From Burkholderia sp. Ac-20365 (GTDB taxonomy: Bacteria; Pseudomonadota; Gammaproteobacteria; Burkholderiales; Burkholderiaceae), in NCBI RefSeq assembly GCF_017104715.1, contig NZ_JAAGPI010000008.1:62001-126000 (forward strand): a stretch of DNA of 64,000 nucleotides. The letters are read 5' to 3'. Of this stretch, positions 17,301 through 24,448 are shown piece after piece; position 1 is the stretch's first letter; each line of letters starts with the position of its first letter. A program made the position numbers and the translations under genes. The notes beneath the pieces were generated by a model. That model worked only from the letters and a program-made list of their open reading frames with translations, did not search any database and was not told where the DNA came from.

Positions 17301-17366
17301 TGCACCAGTACAGGGCATCAGCAACTGCATAAAACTGGTGCAATGCACCACATTTCTTGCTATACT
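17301..17366 (+). promoter_or_regulatory. rpoD-like gene promoter with TGCACCA operator cluster
   Basis: An extended -10 (TGCTATACT, 17358-17366) lacks a good -35. At the -35 position lies the perfect palindrome TGGTGCAATGCACCA (17336-17350). A further TGCACCAGT at 17301-17309 forms an inverted repeat with ACTGGTGCA at 17334-17342. Three copies of one half-site over the promoter suggest a dedicated regulator; its identity is unknown. Confidence 0.45.
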
Positions 17367-17594
17367 TGCAGATTCACTTTTCCGCACGCGTCGAATTGCG
17401 ACCTGAATGGAAGGCATTGCGCGGAAGGACTGACGGAGTTACCGGCATGCCGGCGCTCCGGAAGGCCCCGAGCGCACCGTCCCGCGTCAATCGATTCGTG
17501 CAACACCCCGCCCACACCTCACGATCCGACAGGTCCCGCCACCTGACGTGCGAGCGCGCGCGGGGATGCGAAACAGCCTGCCGAGGAGAACGTA

Positions 17595-19592
17595 TTGGCA
17601 AAGCTTGACCGGGACAGCACCCAGTTGGAAACCACCGCAGCGAAGGCGCCCAAGCGCGCAGCAAAGGGCAAGGCGCAACCCGCCGTCGCCCCGCAAGATA
17701 TGGCATTGATGGAATCTCTCGTTGAAGAACGTCAGCGCCAGATGCGCGCGCTGATCGCGCTTGGCCGCGAGCGCGGCTATTTGACGCACGCCGACATCAA
17801 CGACCACCTCCCCGACAATTTCACCGAAACGGCCGCGATGGAAACCATCGTCAGCACGTTCGGCGAAATGGGCGTGTCCGTGTACGAAACGGCGCCCGAC
17901 GCGGAAACGCTGCTTCTGAACGACGGCCCGTCGGCCGCCGCATCGGACGATCAGGCCGATGAAGAAGCGGAAGTCGCGCTGTCGACCGTCGACTCCGAAT
18001 TCGGCCGCACCACCGACCCGGTCCGCATGTATATGCGTGAAATGGGCGCGAGCGAACTGCTCACGCGTGCCGGCGAAATCGAAATCGCGAAGCGCATCGA
18101 AGGCGGCCTGCAGGACATGGTGCAAGCCATCGCGATGTGCCCGTCCATCATCGCGACGATCCTGTCGGATGTGGACCGCGTGGTCGCGGGCGAAATCCGT
18201 ATCGACGAACTCGTCGACGGCATCAGCAACCCGAACGAATCCGCCGAACTCGACGACGAAGCCGCCGAAGCCGCCGCTGAAGAAGAACTGGAAGCGAGCG
18301 CATCGGACGAAGACTCGGATGACGAAGACGGCGACATGGCGGACGACGGTGGCGAGAAGGCCAACGCTGCTCGCCTCGAACAGCTGACGGCAGACAGCCT
18401 CGCGATCTTCACGCGCGTGCGCGACCTGTTCGCAAGCGTTCCCGACATGCCCGTCACGGACAAGCGCCGTGCAACGGCAATCGCGAACCTGCGCGAGTCG
18501 ATCCAGCAGGAACTCACGCCGATCCGCTTCACCGCGAAGACCATCGACCGCCTCTGCCTGGAAGTGCAGGCACAGGTCGCGCAGGTTCGCGCGATCGAAC
18601 GCAGCATTCTGCAGATCGCCGTGGACCGTTGCGACATGCCGCGCGAAGCGTTCGTCGAATCGTTCCCGGGCAACGAGACCGATCTCGACTGGACGATGCG
18701 CGTCGCCGCGAAGTCGAAGACGTATGGCCCGGCGCTCGAGCGTCACCTGCCGGCCATCCAGTCGGAACAGCAGAAGCTGGTCGACATCGAAGCGTCGATC
18801 GCACTGCCGCTGCAGCAGCTCAAGCAGATCAACAAGCAGCTCGGCTCGGCTGAAGGCAAGATGCGCCAGGCCAAGCGCGAGATGATCGAAGCCAACCTGC
18901 GTCTGGTCATTTCGATCGCGAAGAAGTACGTGAATCGCGGCATGCACTTCCTCGATCTGATCCAGGAAGGCAACATCGGCCTGATGAAGGCGGTGGACAA
19001 GTTCGAATACCGTCGTGGCTGGAAGTTCTCGACGTACGCGACGTGGTGGGTCCGTCAGGCGATCACGCGCGCGATCGCCGACCAGGCGCGCACCATTCGT
19101 GTGCCGGTTCACATGATCGAATCGATCAACAAGCTGAACCGTATCCAGCGCGAGATCGTGCAACAGACGGGTCAGGAACCGCATCCGTCGGTGCTCGCCG
19201 AGCGCATGGACATGCCCGAAGCGAAGATCCGCAGCATCCTGAAGATCGCGAAGAATCCGGCGTCGCTGGATTCGCCGGTTGGTGAAGATGCTGACACGAC
19301 GCTTGGCGACATGATCGAAGACACGTCCGCAACGTCGCCGGCCGATGCCGCGATCCACGCGAACATGCGCCGCGCGATCGACGAAGCGCTCGACGCTCTC
19401 ACGCCGCGCGAAGCGAAAGTGCTGCGCATGCGTTACGGCATCGACACGGCTTCGGAACTGACGCTCGAAGAAGTGGGCCGACAGTTCGACGTGACGCGTG
19501 AGCGTATCCGCCAGATCGAAGGCAAGGCGATCCGCAAGCTCAATCACCCGAGCCGTGCGGACAAGCTGCGCCCGTTCCTCGAACGCAGCTGA
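17595..19592 (+). CDS. rpoD: RNA polymerase sigma-70 factor, RpoD type
   Basis: A 665-residue group 1 sigma factor. Region 1.1 is in the first 90 residues, region 1.2 is TTDPVRMYMREMGASELL, a long acidic insert (about 215-260) matches the non-conserved region, region 2 has FLDLIQEGNIGLMKAVDKF and KFSTYATWWVRQAI, region 3 HMIESINKLNR and region 4 LTLEEVGRQFDVTRERIRQI. The start is TTG at 17595 with CCGAGGAGAACG upstream; the next in-frame ATG is 35 codons inside. dnaG, the usual upstream neighbour of the housekeeping gene in Burkholderia, is absent here, so this may be a second, regulated copy. Confidence 0.93.
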   Translation: MAKLDRDSTQLETTAAKAPKRAAKGKAQPAVAPQDMALMESLVEERQRQMRALIALGRERGYLTHADINDHLPDNFTETAAMETIVSTFGEMGVSVYETAPDAETLLLNDGPSAAASDDQADEEAEVALSTVDSEFGRTTDPVRMYMREMGASELLTRAGEIEIAKRIEGGLQDMVQAIAMCPSIIATILSDVDRVVAGEIRIDELVDGISNPNESAELDDEAAEAAAEEELEASASDEDSDDEDGDMADDGGEKANAARLEQLTADSLAIFTRVRDLFASVPDMPVTDKRRATAIANLRESIQQELTPIRFTAKTIDRLCLEVQAQVAQVRAIERSILQIAVDRCDMPREAFVESFPGNETDLDWTMRVAAKSKTYGPALERHLPAIQSEQQKLVDIEASIALPLQQLKQINKQLGSAEGKMRQAKREMIEANLRLVISIAKKYVNRGMHFLDLIQEGNIGLMKAVDKFEYRRGWKFSTYATWWVRQAITRAIADQARTIRVPVHMIESINKLNRIQREIVQQTGQEPHPSVLAERMDMPEAKIRSILKIAKNPASLDSPVGEDADTTLGDMIEDTSATSPADAAIHANMRRAIDEALDALTPREAKVLRMRYGIDTASELTLEEVGRQFDVTRERIRQIEGKAIRKLNHPSRADKLRPFLERS

Positions 19593-19644
19593 CGTTTCAA
19601 GGCTGACGCCCTCGGGCGCGGCCTTTTCGACGCATCAAACAAAA

Positions 19645-19675
19645 CGCGGCAGCCTTATGGCTGCCGCGTTTTTTT
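19645..19675 (+). terminator. Rho-independent terminator of rpoD-like gene
   Basis: GCGGCAGCC-TTAT-GGCTGCCGC is a perfect 9-bp stem with a TTAT loop followed by seven T. It lies 53 bp after the stop codon. Confidence 0.9.
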
Positions 19676-19713
19676 ATGCCCGCAGTCCGCGCGATGCGAA
19701 CCGCGTCGAGCGC

Positions 19714-20154
19714 TTAATGGTGCTCGCTGTATTCCTTGCGAGCGATCGGCGTTGCGCGAACCTTTGCGTACTGGAATGCCGGAATGGCCTTCACAACGTC
19801 CTTGGTCGCGCCGGCCCACACCAGCTTGCCGCCCGTGAAGTCGATCTGCGAGAACGGCACGGCAACGTCATGCTGCGACACGCCGAGGAACTGATGTGCA
19901 GCGACGATCGCAAACGAAGCAGCGTTGTCCGGTGCAATGATGATGTCATGCAGCACGCCGACCTTCTGGCCCTGCTCGTTGTAGATTGCCTTGCCAAGCA
20001 GGCTCTTCTTCGCGCTCCAGCCGTTGACGATGATCGCTTCCTGCTCGACGCTCACGCCGATCGTCTGCGAACCCGCCACCTGTGCGCTTGCCTGGCTGGA
20101 CATCACGCCGAGGGTCGATGCCGCGATCAGAACCGCTGCCCACTTTGCCTTCAT
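19714..20154 (-). CDS. Exported PRC-barrel domain protein
   Basis: A 146-residue product with a clear signal peptide (MKAKWAAVLIAASTLGVMSS, cleavage after ASA). The mature part is a PRC-barrel: VNGWSAKKSLLGKAIYNEQ, GQKVGVLHDIIIAPDNAASF and VAVPFSQIDFTGGKLVWAGA, the six-strand barrel also found in RimM and photosynthetic reaction centres. Periplasmic PRC-barrel proteins in Burkholderiales are often stress-induced, with unknown ligands. The ATG follows GGAGAATAAGCT. It converges with the rpoD-like gene. Confidence 0.85.
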   Translation of the reverse strand: MKAKWAAVLIAASTLGVMSSQASAQVAGSQTIGVSVEQEAIIVNGWSAKKSLLGKAIYNEQGQKVGVLHDIIIAPDNAASFAIVAAHQFLGVSQHDVAVPFSQIDFTGGKLVWAGATKDVVKAIPAFQYAKVRATPIARKEYSEHH

Positions 20155-20302
20155 AGCTTATTCTCCGATGTGAAATGTTGCGAGGGACTGCCGCTGCTTT
20201 AAGAAGCGCGCTATACATTACCCCATCAGAAAGAAAAAGTCGCAGAAGGGTACATGCACCGTTTTGGATAAGCACGATCGCACGCTTCATCGTGCATAAC
20301 GG

Positions 20303-21121
20303 CTATTTTGCGAGCCGCAGTCCTTTCGCCAGCACCGTACCGTCCTTCTGGTTCACGAGCCATACGGCCTGCACGCTTGCATGCAGCGTCGAGGTGCGGC
20401 GTGTGATGTCGGTCGGCTCTTCGTCGGTGGGGTCGCTGTGTTCGCGCGCGTCCGTGAGATACGGCGGCTCGAGCGTGCAGACGAGCACGATCGCGAAGTT
20501 GTCGTCGGCCTGCTCGAAGGTGGCCTGCGAGAGCTTCAGACGTCCGCGCGCTGTCGTCTTCGCCGAGCCTTCCGTTGCCAGTTCGATCGAATCGATCTTC
20601 TGGATAAAGCCCTTTGCCTTCGCATCCGGCGCGATCACGAGACCGCGTCCGCTTTGCCCTTCGATGTTCTGATAAAGCTGGATCGTATCGGGATGATCGT
20701 CGCTCGCAAGCGGCACGTTCACGCTGAGCATATCCGTGTTCGCGCGATACAGAATGCCGTGCGGCGCGGGGATCATGAACAGGAACGTGCGTTGACCCGT
20801 ATCGGCCTTCGCTTCATGGCCGCGCACGATACGGTCGTACGGCTCGCGCGCCAGCTTGCGGATGCGGTCGGTCAGCGAATGCGTGCCCGTCGATGGCATC
20901 TGGCTCGCGAGCATGTCACGCACCTTGACGGGGTCGTCGGCGGTGAAATGGTCGGGGGTTGCCGTGGCGCTTGCGGCGTGTGCGTTGTTTGGCTCTTCGG
21001 CTCCGCTGGTTTTGGACGCCGCCTGCGTTGTGGTCGTTGCCGCGGCGCTTAACGCCAACGCGACACACAGCAGCGGCAACATGCGATGCGCCGAAGCAAC
21101 CGTGCGATTCAGAAATTGCAC
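20303..21121 (-). CDS. Exported protein of unknown function, 272 aa
   Basis: The product has a signal peptide (ASAHRMLPLLCVALALSAAA, cleavage near TQA) followed by a Ser/Thr/Ala-rich linker and a globular domain of about 220 residues. Landmarks without a known family are FMIPAPHGILYRANTDMLSV, GRGLVIAPDAKAKGFIQKID and VLVCTLEPPYL. The last 60 residues end in a beta-rich TLHASVQAVWLVNQKDG. It resembles periplasmic proteins annotated as hypothetical in Burkholderia. The palindromic repeat element begins about 120 bp upstream of its start. Confidence 0.7.
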   Translation of the reverse strand: MQFLNRTVASAHRMLPLLCVALALSAAATTTTQAASKTSGAEEPNNAHAASATATPDHFTADDPVKVRDMLASQMPSTGTHSLTDRIRKLAREPYDRIVRGHEAKADTGQRTFLFMIPAPHGILYRANTDMLSVNVPLASDDHPDTIQLYQNIEGQSGRGLVIAPDAKAKGFIQKIDSIELATEGSAKTTARGRLKLSQATFEQADDNFAIVLVCTLEPPYLTDAREHSDPTDEEPTDITRRTSTLHASVQAVWLVNQKDGTVLAKGLRLAK

Positions 21122-21240
21122 AACATTCCTCTCCGTTGGGAACGGCGCTATGGGTGCGCCTTGATGCGTGTAACGTGGTTTATTTCAGTTCGCATTCTAA
21201 GGGTATTTGATCGATGGGATAGGGCAAGCATGCACATGTA

Positions 21241-22000
21241 GTTTGGGTTGTCTTGCGACGCTGGTTTGGTTTGCTTGTGGTTTTGCTGGCATCCGCGTGA
21301 TGTTATTGGTTTATTAGCGTTGCCCCTGTGCGGGGCGGCACCTACTTTTCTTTGCCGCGGCAAAGAAAAGTAGGCAAAAGAAAGCCGCTGAACACCGCCA
21401 GTTCTTGTTCCCGCCTGAGGGCTCCCAACAGTTCCTCCGCTTCACACGGCAACCTGCCTTTCACTGCCCGTTGCCAGCGCTCTGAAAAGACGCCTCACCC
21501 ACTTCATGCTCCCGCGTCACGGCACACCCCATCAAATCGCACACGTTCTATAGCGGCAAACTGTGTGTCGGCTATCGCAGCATATGCGCTCCACTCCGGA
21601 CTGAAAAACAGCGTCACGGCTCGAAAGCACGATCGGTGTCGTACGAGCGCCGACGTGAGAAGTGCTACGACCTACACACAGTTTGCCACCTGGGCGGCCG
21701 CAATCATTCGCTGCCGTTGGCTGCGCTACGGGTGAGCGAAGTGGGTGAGGCGCCCATTCAAGGCGTTGGCAACGGGCATTGAATGGCAGAACGCCGTGTG
21801 AAGCGGAGGAACTGTTGGGGGCCCTCAGGCGGAGGTCAAGAACGGGCGGTGTTAGCCCGCTTTCTTTGCTTACTTTCTTTGCGGCGGCAAAGAAAGTAAG
21901 TGCCGCCCCGCACAGGGGCAACGCCTGAAGCAGGCAAAACAAAACGCGGATGCCAGCAACAACACAAGCAAACCAAACAAAACCAAAACCAAAAACCCAA
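21241..22000. repeat. Long palindromic repeat element, copy 1
   Basis: Non-coding element whose two halves are inverted repeats. The core runs 21317-21924, opening GCGTTGCCCCTGTGCGGGGC and closing with its reverse complement. Outer flanks also match inversely: GCTGGCATCCGCG on the left and CGCGGATGCCAGC on the right. Within each arm a second palindrome occurs (21341-21374 and 21869-21900), and nearer the centre GGCAAACTGTGTGT (about 21555) pairs with ACACACAGTTTGCC (about 21674). The sequence recurs at 43.4-44.2 and 47.4-48.2 kb in the same orientation. Short ORFs inside differ between copies, so it is not a gene. Family unknown. Confidence 0.85.
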
Positions 22001-22077
22001 AAAAAACGCCAGGCACTCACGCGCCCAGCGTCCACCAACATCAACAACACGGGCGCTCAAGACGCCCTTCTTCTTGG

Positions 22078-22899
22078 TTATTTGATAGCGAGCACGGTAC
22101 CCACCAACTGACTCCAGAATGAAGGCAGATTCTTATAAGGATTCGGCAACCCTGTCGAAGTAACAAACACACTGCCCGCGCCATGCGTCACTGCATAAGA
22201 CGCGATACCCGGCATCTGCGCATCCGGCGCGCCATACACCATATGCACAAAGCGTTTAGCCGGATAACCCGCCTGCCACTTCGCCGGCGCATAGCTCGCA
22301 TAACGCTTCGCAGAATCTTCAAACACAACGAACTGATCGGCGGTAGGCAGACTCGCATACAGTTCGGGAATGTTGGTGCCCGGATTGCCCATCACCGAAT
22401 ACCCAGGCGAAAGCCCTTTGATGTAGTTATAGACAGACTGATAGAACTGGATATGCGACGTCACGCTATCCGACGTCATCTCGTCGATGAAGAAACCGTC
22501 TATCTTGTAGAACGCGATATAGCGATTGATGTCCGTCACGACCGCCGACAGCGAACGCTTCGTGTACGAAGAAGACACATAACCGATCACACGGCCGCCG
22601 GCTGCATGCACCTTCGCAATCGCCGCGATATACGTGGCGTCCGCGCTCGTGCCGGGACCGCTGTTGGGATTGAGAATGACCGTGGTCGGTACTTTGGCCG
22701 CCGTCGTCGCGAGATCGTTCCAGTAGCCGGCGCCCTTGCCGACAGGATCGAAATAAGCGGGAACAGTCAGCGGCAATACGGTCGCCGCAAATGCATTCGT
22801 GTGAACGGCAATGGCAAGCGGTGCCACTGCAAGCAACGCCACACGACGCAACCAGTGAATAGCGCGAGAACCCGAAATGGGCGTGCGAGCGTTGAACAT
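22078..22899 (-). CDS. Spherulation-specific family 4 (Spherulin4) secreted protein
   Basis: A 273-residue exported protein. After a signal peptide (IHWLRRVALLAVAPLAIAV, cleavage near AFA) comes the Spherulin4 domain: LPLTVPAYFDPVGKGAGYWN, TVILNPNSGPGTSADATYIA, GRVIGYVSSSYTKRSL, YKIDGFFIDEMTSDS and SVMGNPGTNIPEL. The fold is a TIM-barrel related to GH114-type polysaccharide hydrolases, with acidic residues in the FIDEM segment as the likely active site. It is preceded by AGGAGGC and, further up, by a c-di-GMP-I riboswitch, which suggests a role in surface polysaccharide or biofilm. The substrate is unknown. Confidence 0.85.
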   Translation of the reverse strand: MFNARTPISGSRAIHWLRRVALLAVAPLAIAVHTNAFAATVLPLTVPAYFDPVGKGAGYWNDLATTAAKVPTTVILNPNSGPGTSADATYIAAIAKVHAAGGRVIGYVSSSYTKRSLSAVVTDINRYIAFYKIDGFFIDEMTSDSVTSHIQFYQSVYNYIKGLSPGYSVMGNPGTNIPELYASLPTADQFVVFEDSAKRYASYAPAKWQAGYPAKRFVHMVYGAPDAQMPGIASYAVTHGAGSVFVTSTGLPNPYKNLPSFWSQLVGTVLAIK

Positions 22900-22954
22900 T
22901 TCAATGCCTCCTGACGACGGCTTGAATCGCCGCCCGTCGATTGGCCCGCTGCGG

Positions 22955-23036
22955 ATGCATCGGGCAACTGGCTAACTCCTGCGTGGAGTCCCTATAGCTT
23001 TGCGTCGCCGGATCGCTCCGGGTTTGCCTTTCCGTG
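22955..23036 (-). promoter_or_regulatory. Cyclic di-GMP-I riboswitch (GEMM-I)
   Basis: On the minus strand GGCAAACC is followed by the hairpin CCGGA-GCGA-TCCGG with a GNRA tetraloop, then GACGCAAAGC, then a second hairpin ACTCC-ACGC-AGGAGT leading to TAGCCAGTTGCC. This order and these conserved words are the GEMM-I consensus: GGCAAACC pairs with the closing TTGCC, the tetraloop docks on the receptor stem and GACGCAAAGC forms the ligand core. It ends about 60 nt before the Spherulin4 start codon. The direction of control cannot be told from sequence. Confidence 0.88.
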
Positions 23037-23102
23037 TATATCGACGCGCAATTGCCCGCCTTTAGGCTTTATCGAGGATATTTAAATGGGGAGAGAATGA
23101 AA

Positions 23103-23126
23103 TGAAAAAGGATGATTTTGTCATCC
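23103..23126 (-). terminator. Terminator after xylX
   Basis: On the minus strand GGATGA-CAAAA-TCATCC is followed by TTTTT, a typical rho-independent terminator about 90 bp after the xylX stop. A second, stronger 13-bp hairpin with arms AACGTTTGCGAGT and ACTCGCAAACGTT (23137-23174) lies between. Confidence 0.75.
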
Positions 23127-23213
23127 TGATTATTTGAACGTTTGCGAGTAACGAAAGCGCAACTCGCAAACGTTTTCCTCTTCTTCATTTCGCGGCATTG
23201 CGCCGCGAAACAT

Positions 23214-24407
23214 TTATTGCACGCTCGAACCGAACAGTCCGCGCGCCGCGAGATTCGCGTACAGCGCGCGCACGCCGAACGTCCATGGCGTGATCTCCGT
23301 GCACAGCCGCACCGTGTTGCGCAACGCGCCAAGTTGCGGCGTCGAGATCGTCACGATGTCGCCGAGATGATGCGTGAAACCGCTGCCCTTCGTGTCACGG
23401 TCCTTGATCGGCGAGAACATCGTGCCGAGAAACAGCATGAAGCCGTCCGGATACTGATGGTGCCTGCCGCAAGTCTGCGCGACGAGATCGGCGGGATCGC
23501 GGCTGATCTCGGACATATGACTCACGCCATCGAGCAGGAATCCATCGTCGACACCTTCTACGCGTAGCGCCACGCTCGTGCGTCGCACTGAATCCAGCGT
23601 AAATTCGCCGTCGAAGAGGCGCACGAACGGGCCGATCGCGCACGAGCCGTTGTTGTCCTTGCACTTGCCGAGCAACAGCGCCGAGCGTCCTTCGATATCG
23701 CGCAGATTCACGTCGTTGCCAAGCGTCGCACCCACCACCACGGCCTTGCTGTTCACGGCTAGCACGATTTCCGGCTCGGGGTTGTTCCAGGTCGATGCCG
23801 CGAGCAAGCCAACGTCCGCGCCGAAGCCGACCGACGACATCGGCTGCGACTTCGAAAACACTTCCGCGTCCGGACCGATACCGACTTCCATGTATTGCGA
23901 CCACGCGCCACGCCGTTCCAGTTCCGCTTTCAGCCGCGCCGCGGCTTCCGAGCCGGGCTTGATCTTCGACAGATCGGTGCCGATCACCGCGGCGATGGTC
24001 TGGCGCACTTCTTCGGCCTTCGCGGGATCGCCGCCCGCCTGCTCTTCGATCACGCGCTCGATCAGGCTCACCGCGAACGTGACGCCGCAGGCCTTGACAG
24101 GTTGCACGTCGCACGGTGCGAGCAGTTGCAGGGCAGACGAAGCGTCGTTCGCAAGGCTCGTTGCGATCAGTTCGCGTGCGCTGCAAAGACGCTCGCCGGG
24201 CGCATTGCGCGCGATATCGACAGCGTCGTCGCGCTCGAAAAGATCTGCCGTGGTCGGCGCGCTCGCCGTGATGTCGAACACGTCGCCGTTGCGCACGGCC
24301 ACGACACTCGGCCCTTCATACTCCGCCGTTTTGCGCCACACGCGGCCAACCAGCAGCGCGCGATCGAGATCGTCGGGAAGATAGTTGATTTCATTCGATG
24401 CAGTCAT
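23214..24407 (-). CDS. xylX: 2-keto-3-deoxy-sugar acid dehydratase, fumarylacetoacetase superfamily (XylX-like)
   Basis: A 397-residue FAH-superfamily enzyme starting at ATG 24407. It resembles Caulobacter XylX, which dehydrates 2-keto-3-deoxy-D-xylonate to alpha-ketoglutarate semialdehyde. Shared landmarks are KACGVTFAVSLIERVIEE, WSQYMEVGIGPDAEVFSK, WNNPEPEIVLAVNSK, the metal site LGNDVNLRDIEGRSALLL, KDNNGSCAIGPFVRLFD and HQYPDGFMLFLGTMFSPI. It starts 41 bp after the xylD-like stop, so the two are one operon. The pathway dehydrogenase for the semialdehyde product is not adjacent. The sugar acid could instead be L-arabonate or D-fuconate. Confidence 0.88.
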   Translation of the reverse strand: MTASNEINYLPDDLDRALLVGRVWRKTAEYEGPSVVAVRNGDVFDITASAPTTADLFERDDAVDIARNAPGERLCSARELIATSLANDASSALQLLAPCDVQPVKACGVTFAVSLIERVIEEQAGGDPAKAEEVRQTIAAVIGTDLSKIKPGSEAAARLKAELERRGAWSQYMEVGIGPDAEVFSKSQPMSSVGFGADVGLLAASTWNNPEPEIVLAVNSKAVVVGATLGNDVNLRDIEGRSALLLGKCKDNNGSCAIGPFVRLFDGEFTLDSVRRTSVALRVEGVDDGFLLDGVSHMSEISRDPADLVAQTCGRHHQYPDGFMLFLGTMFSPIKDRDTKGSGFTHHLGDIVTISTPQLGALRNTVRLCTEITPWTFGVRALYANLAARGLFGSSVQ

Positions 24408-24448
24408 GAAGCAGTCTCCAATATTCGTTAGTCGATGCTGCGTTGCGT

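Noticed and set aside
17487..19547. A 686-codon minus-strand ORF opposite rpoD
   Set aside because: It mirrors the conserved sigma factor exactly, has no family resemblance and arises from GC-rich third positions.
21328..21735. ORFs inside the palindromic elements (also at 43.4-44.2 and 47.4-48.2 kb)
   Set aside because: Frames differ between copies and are broken by small gaps, so the elements are non-coding.
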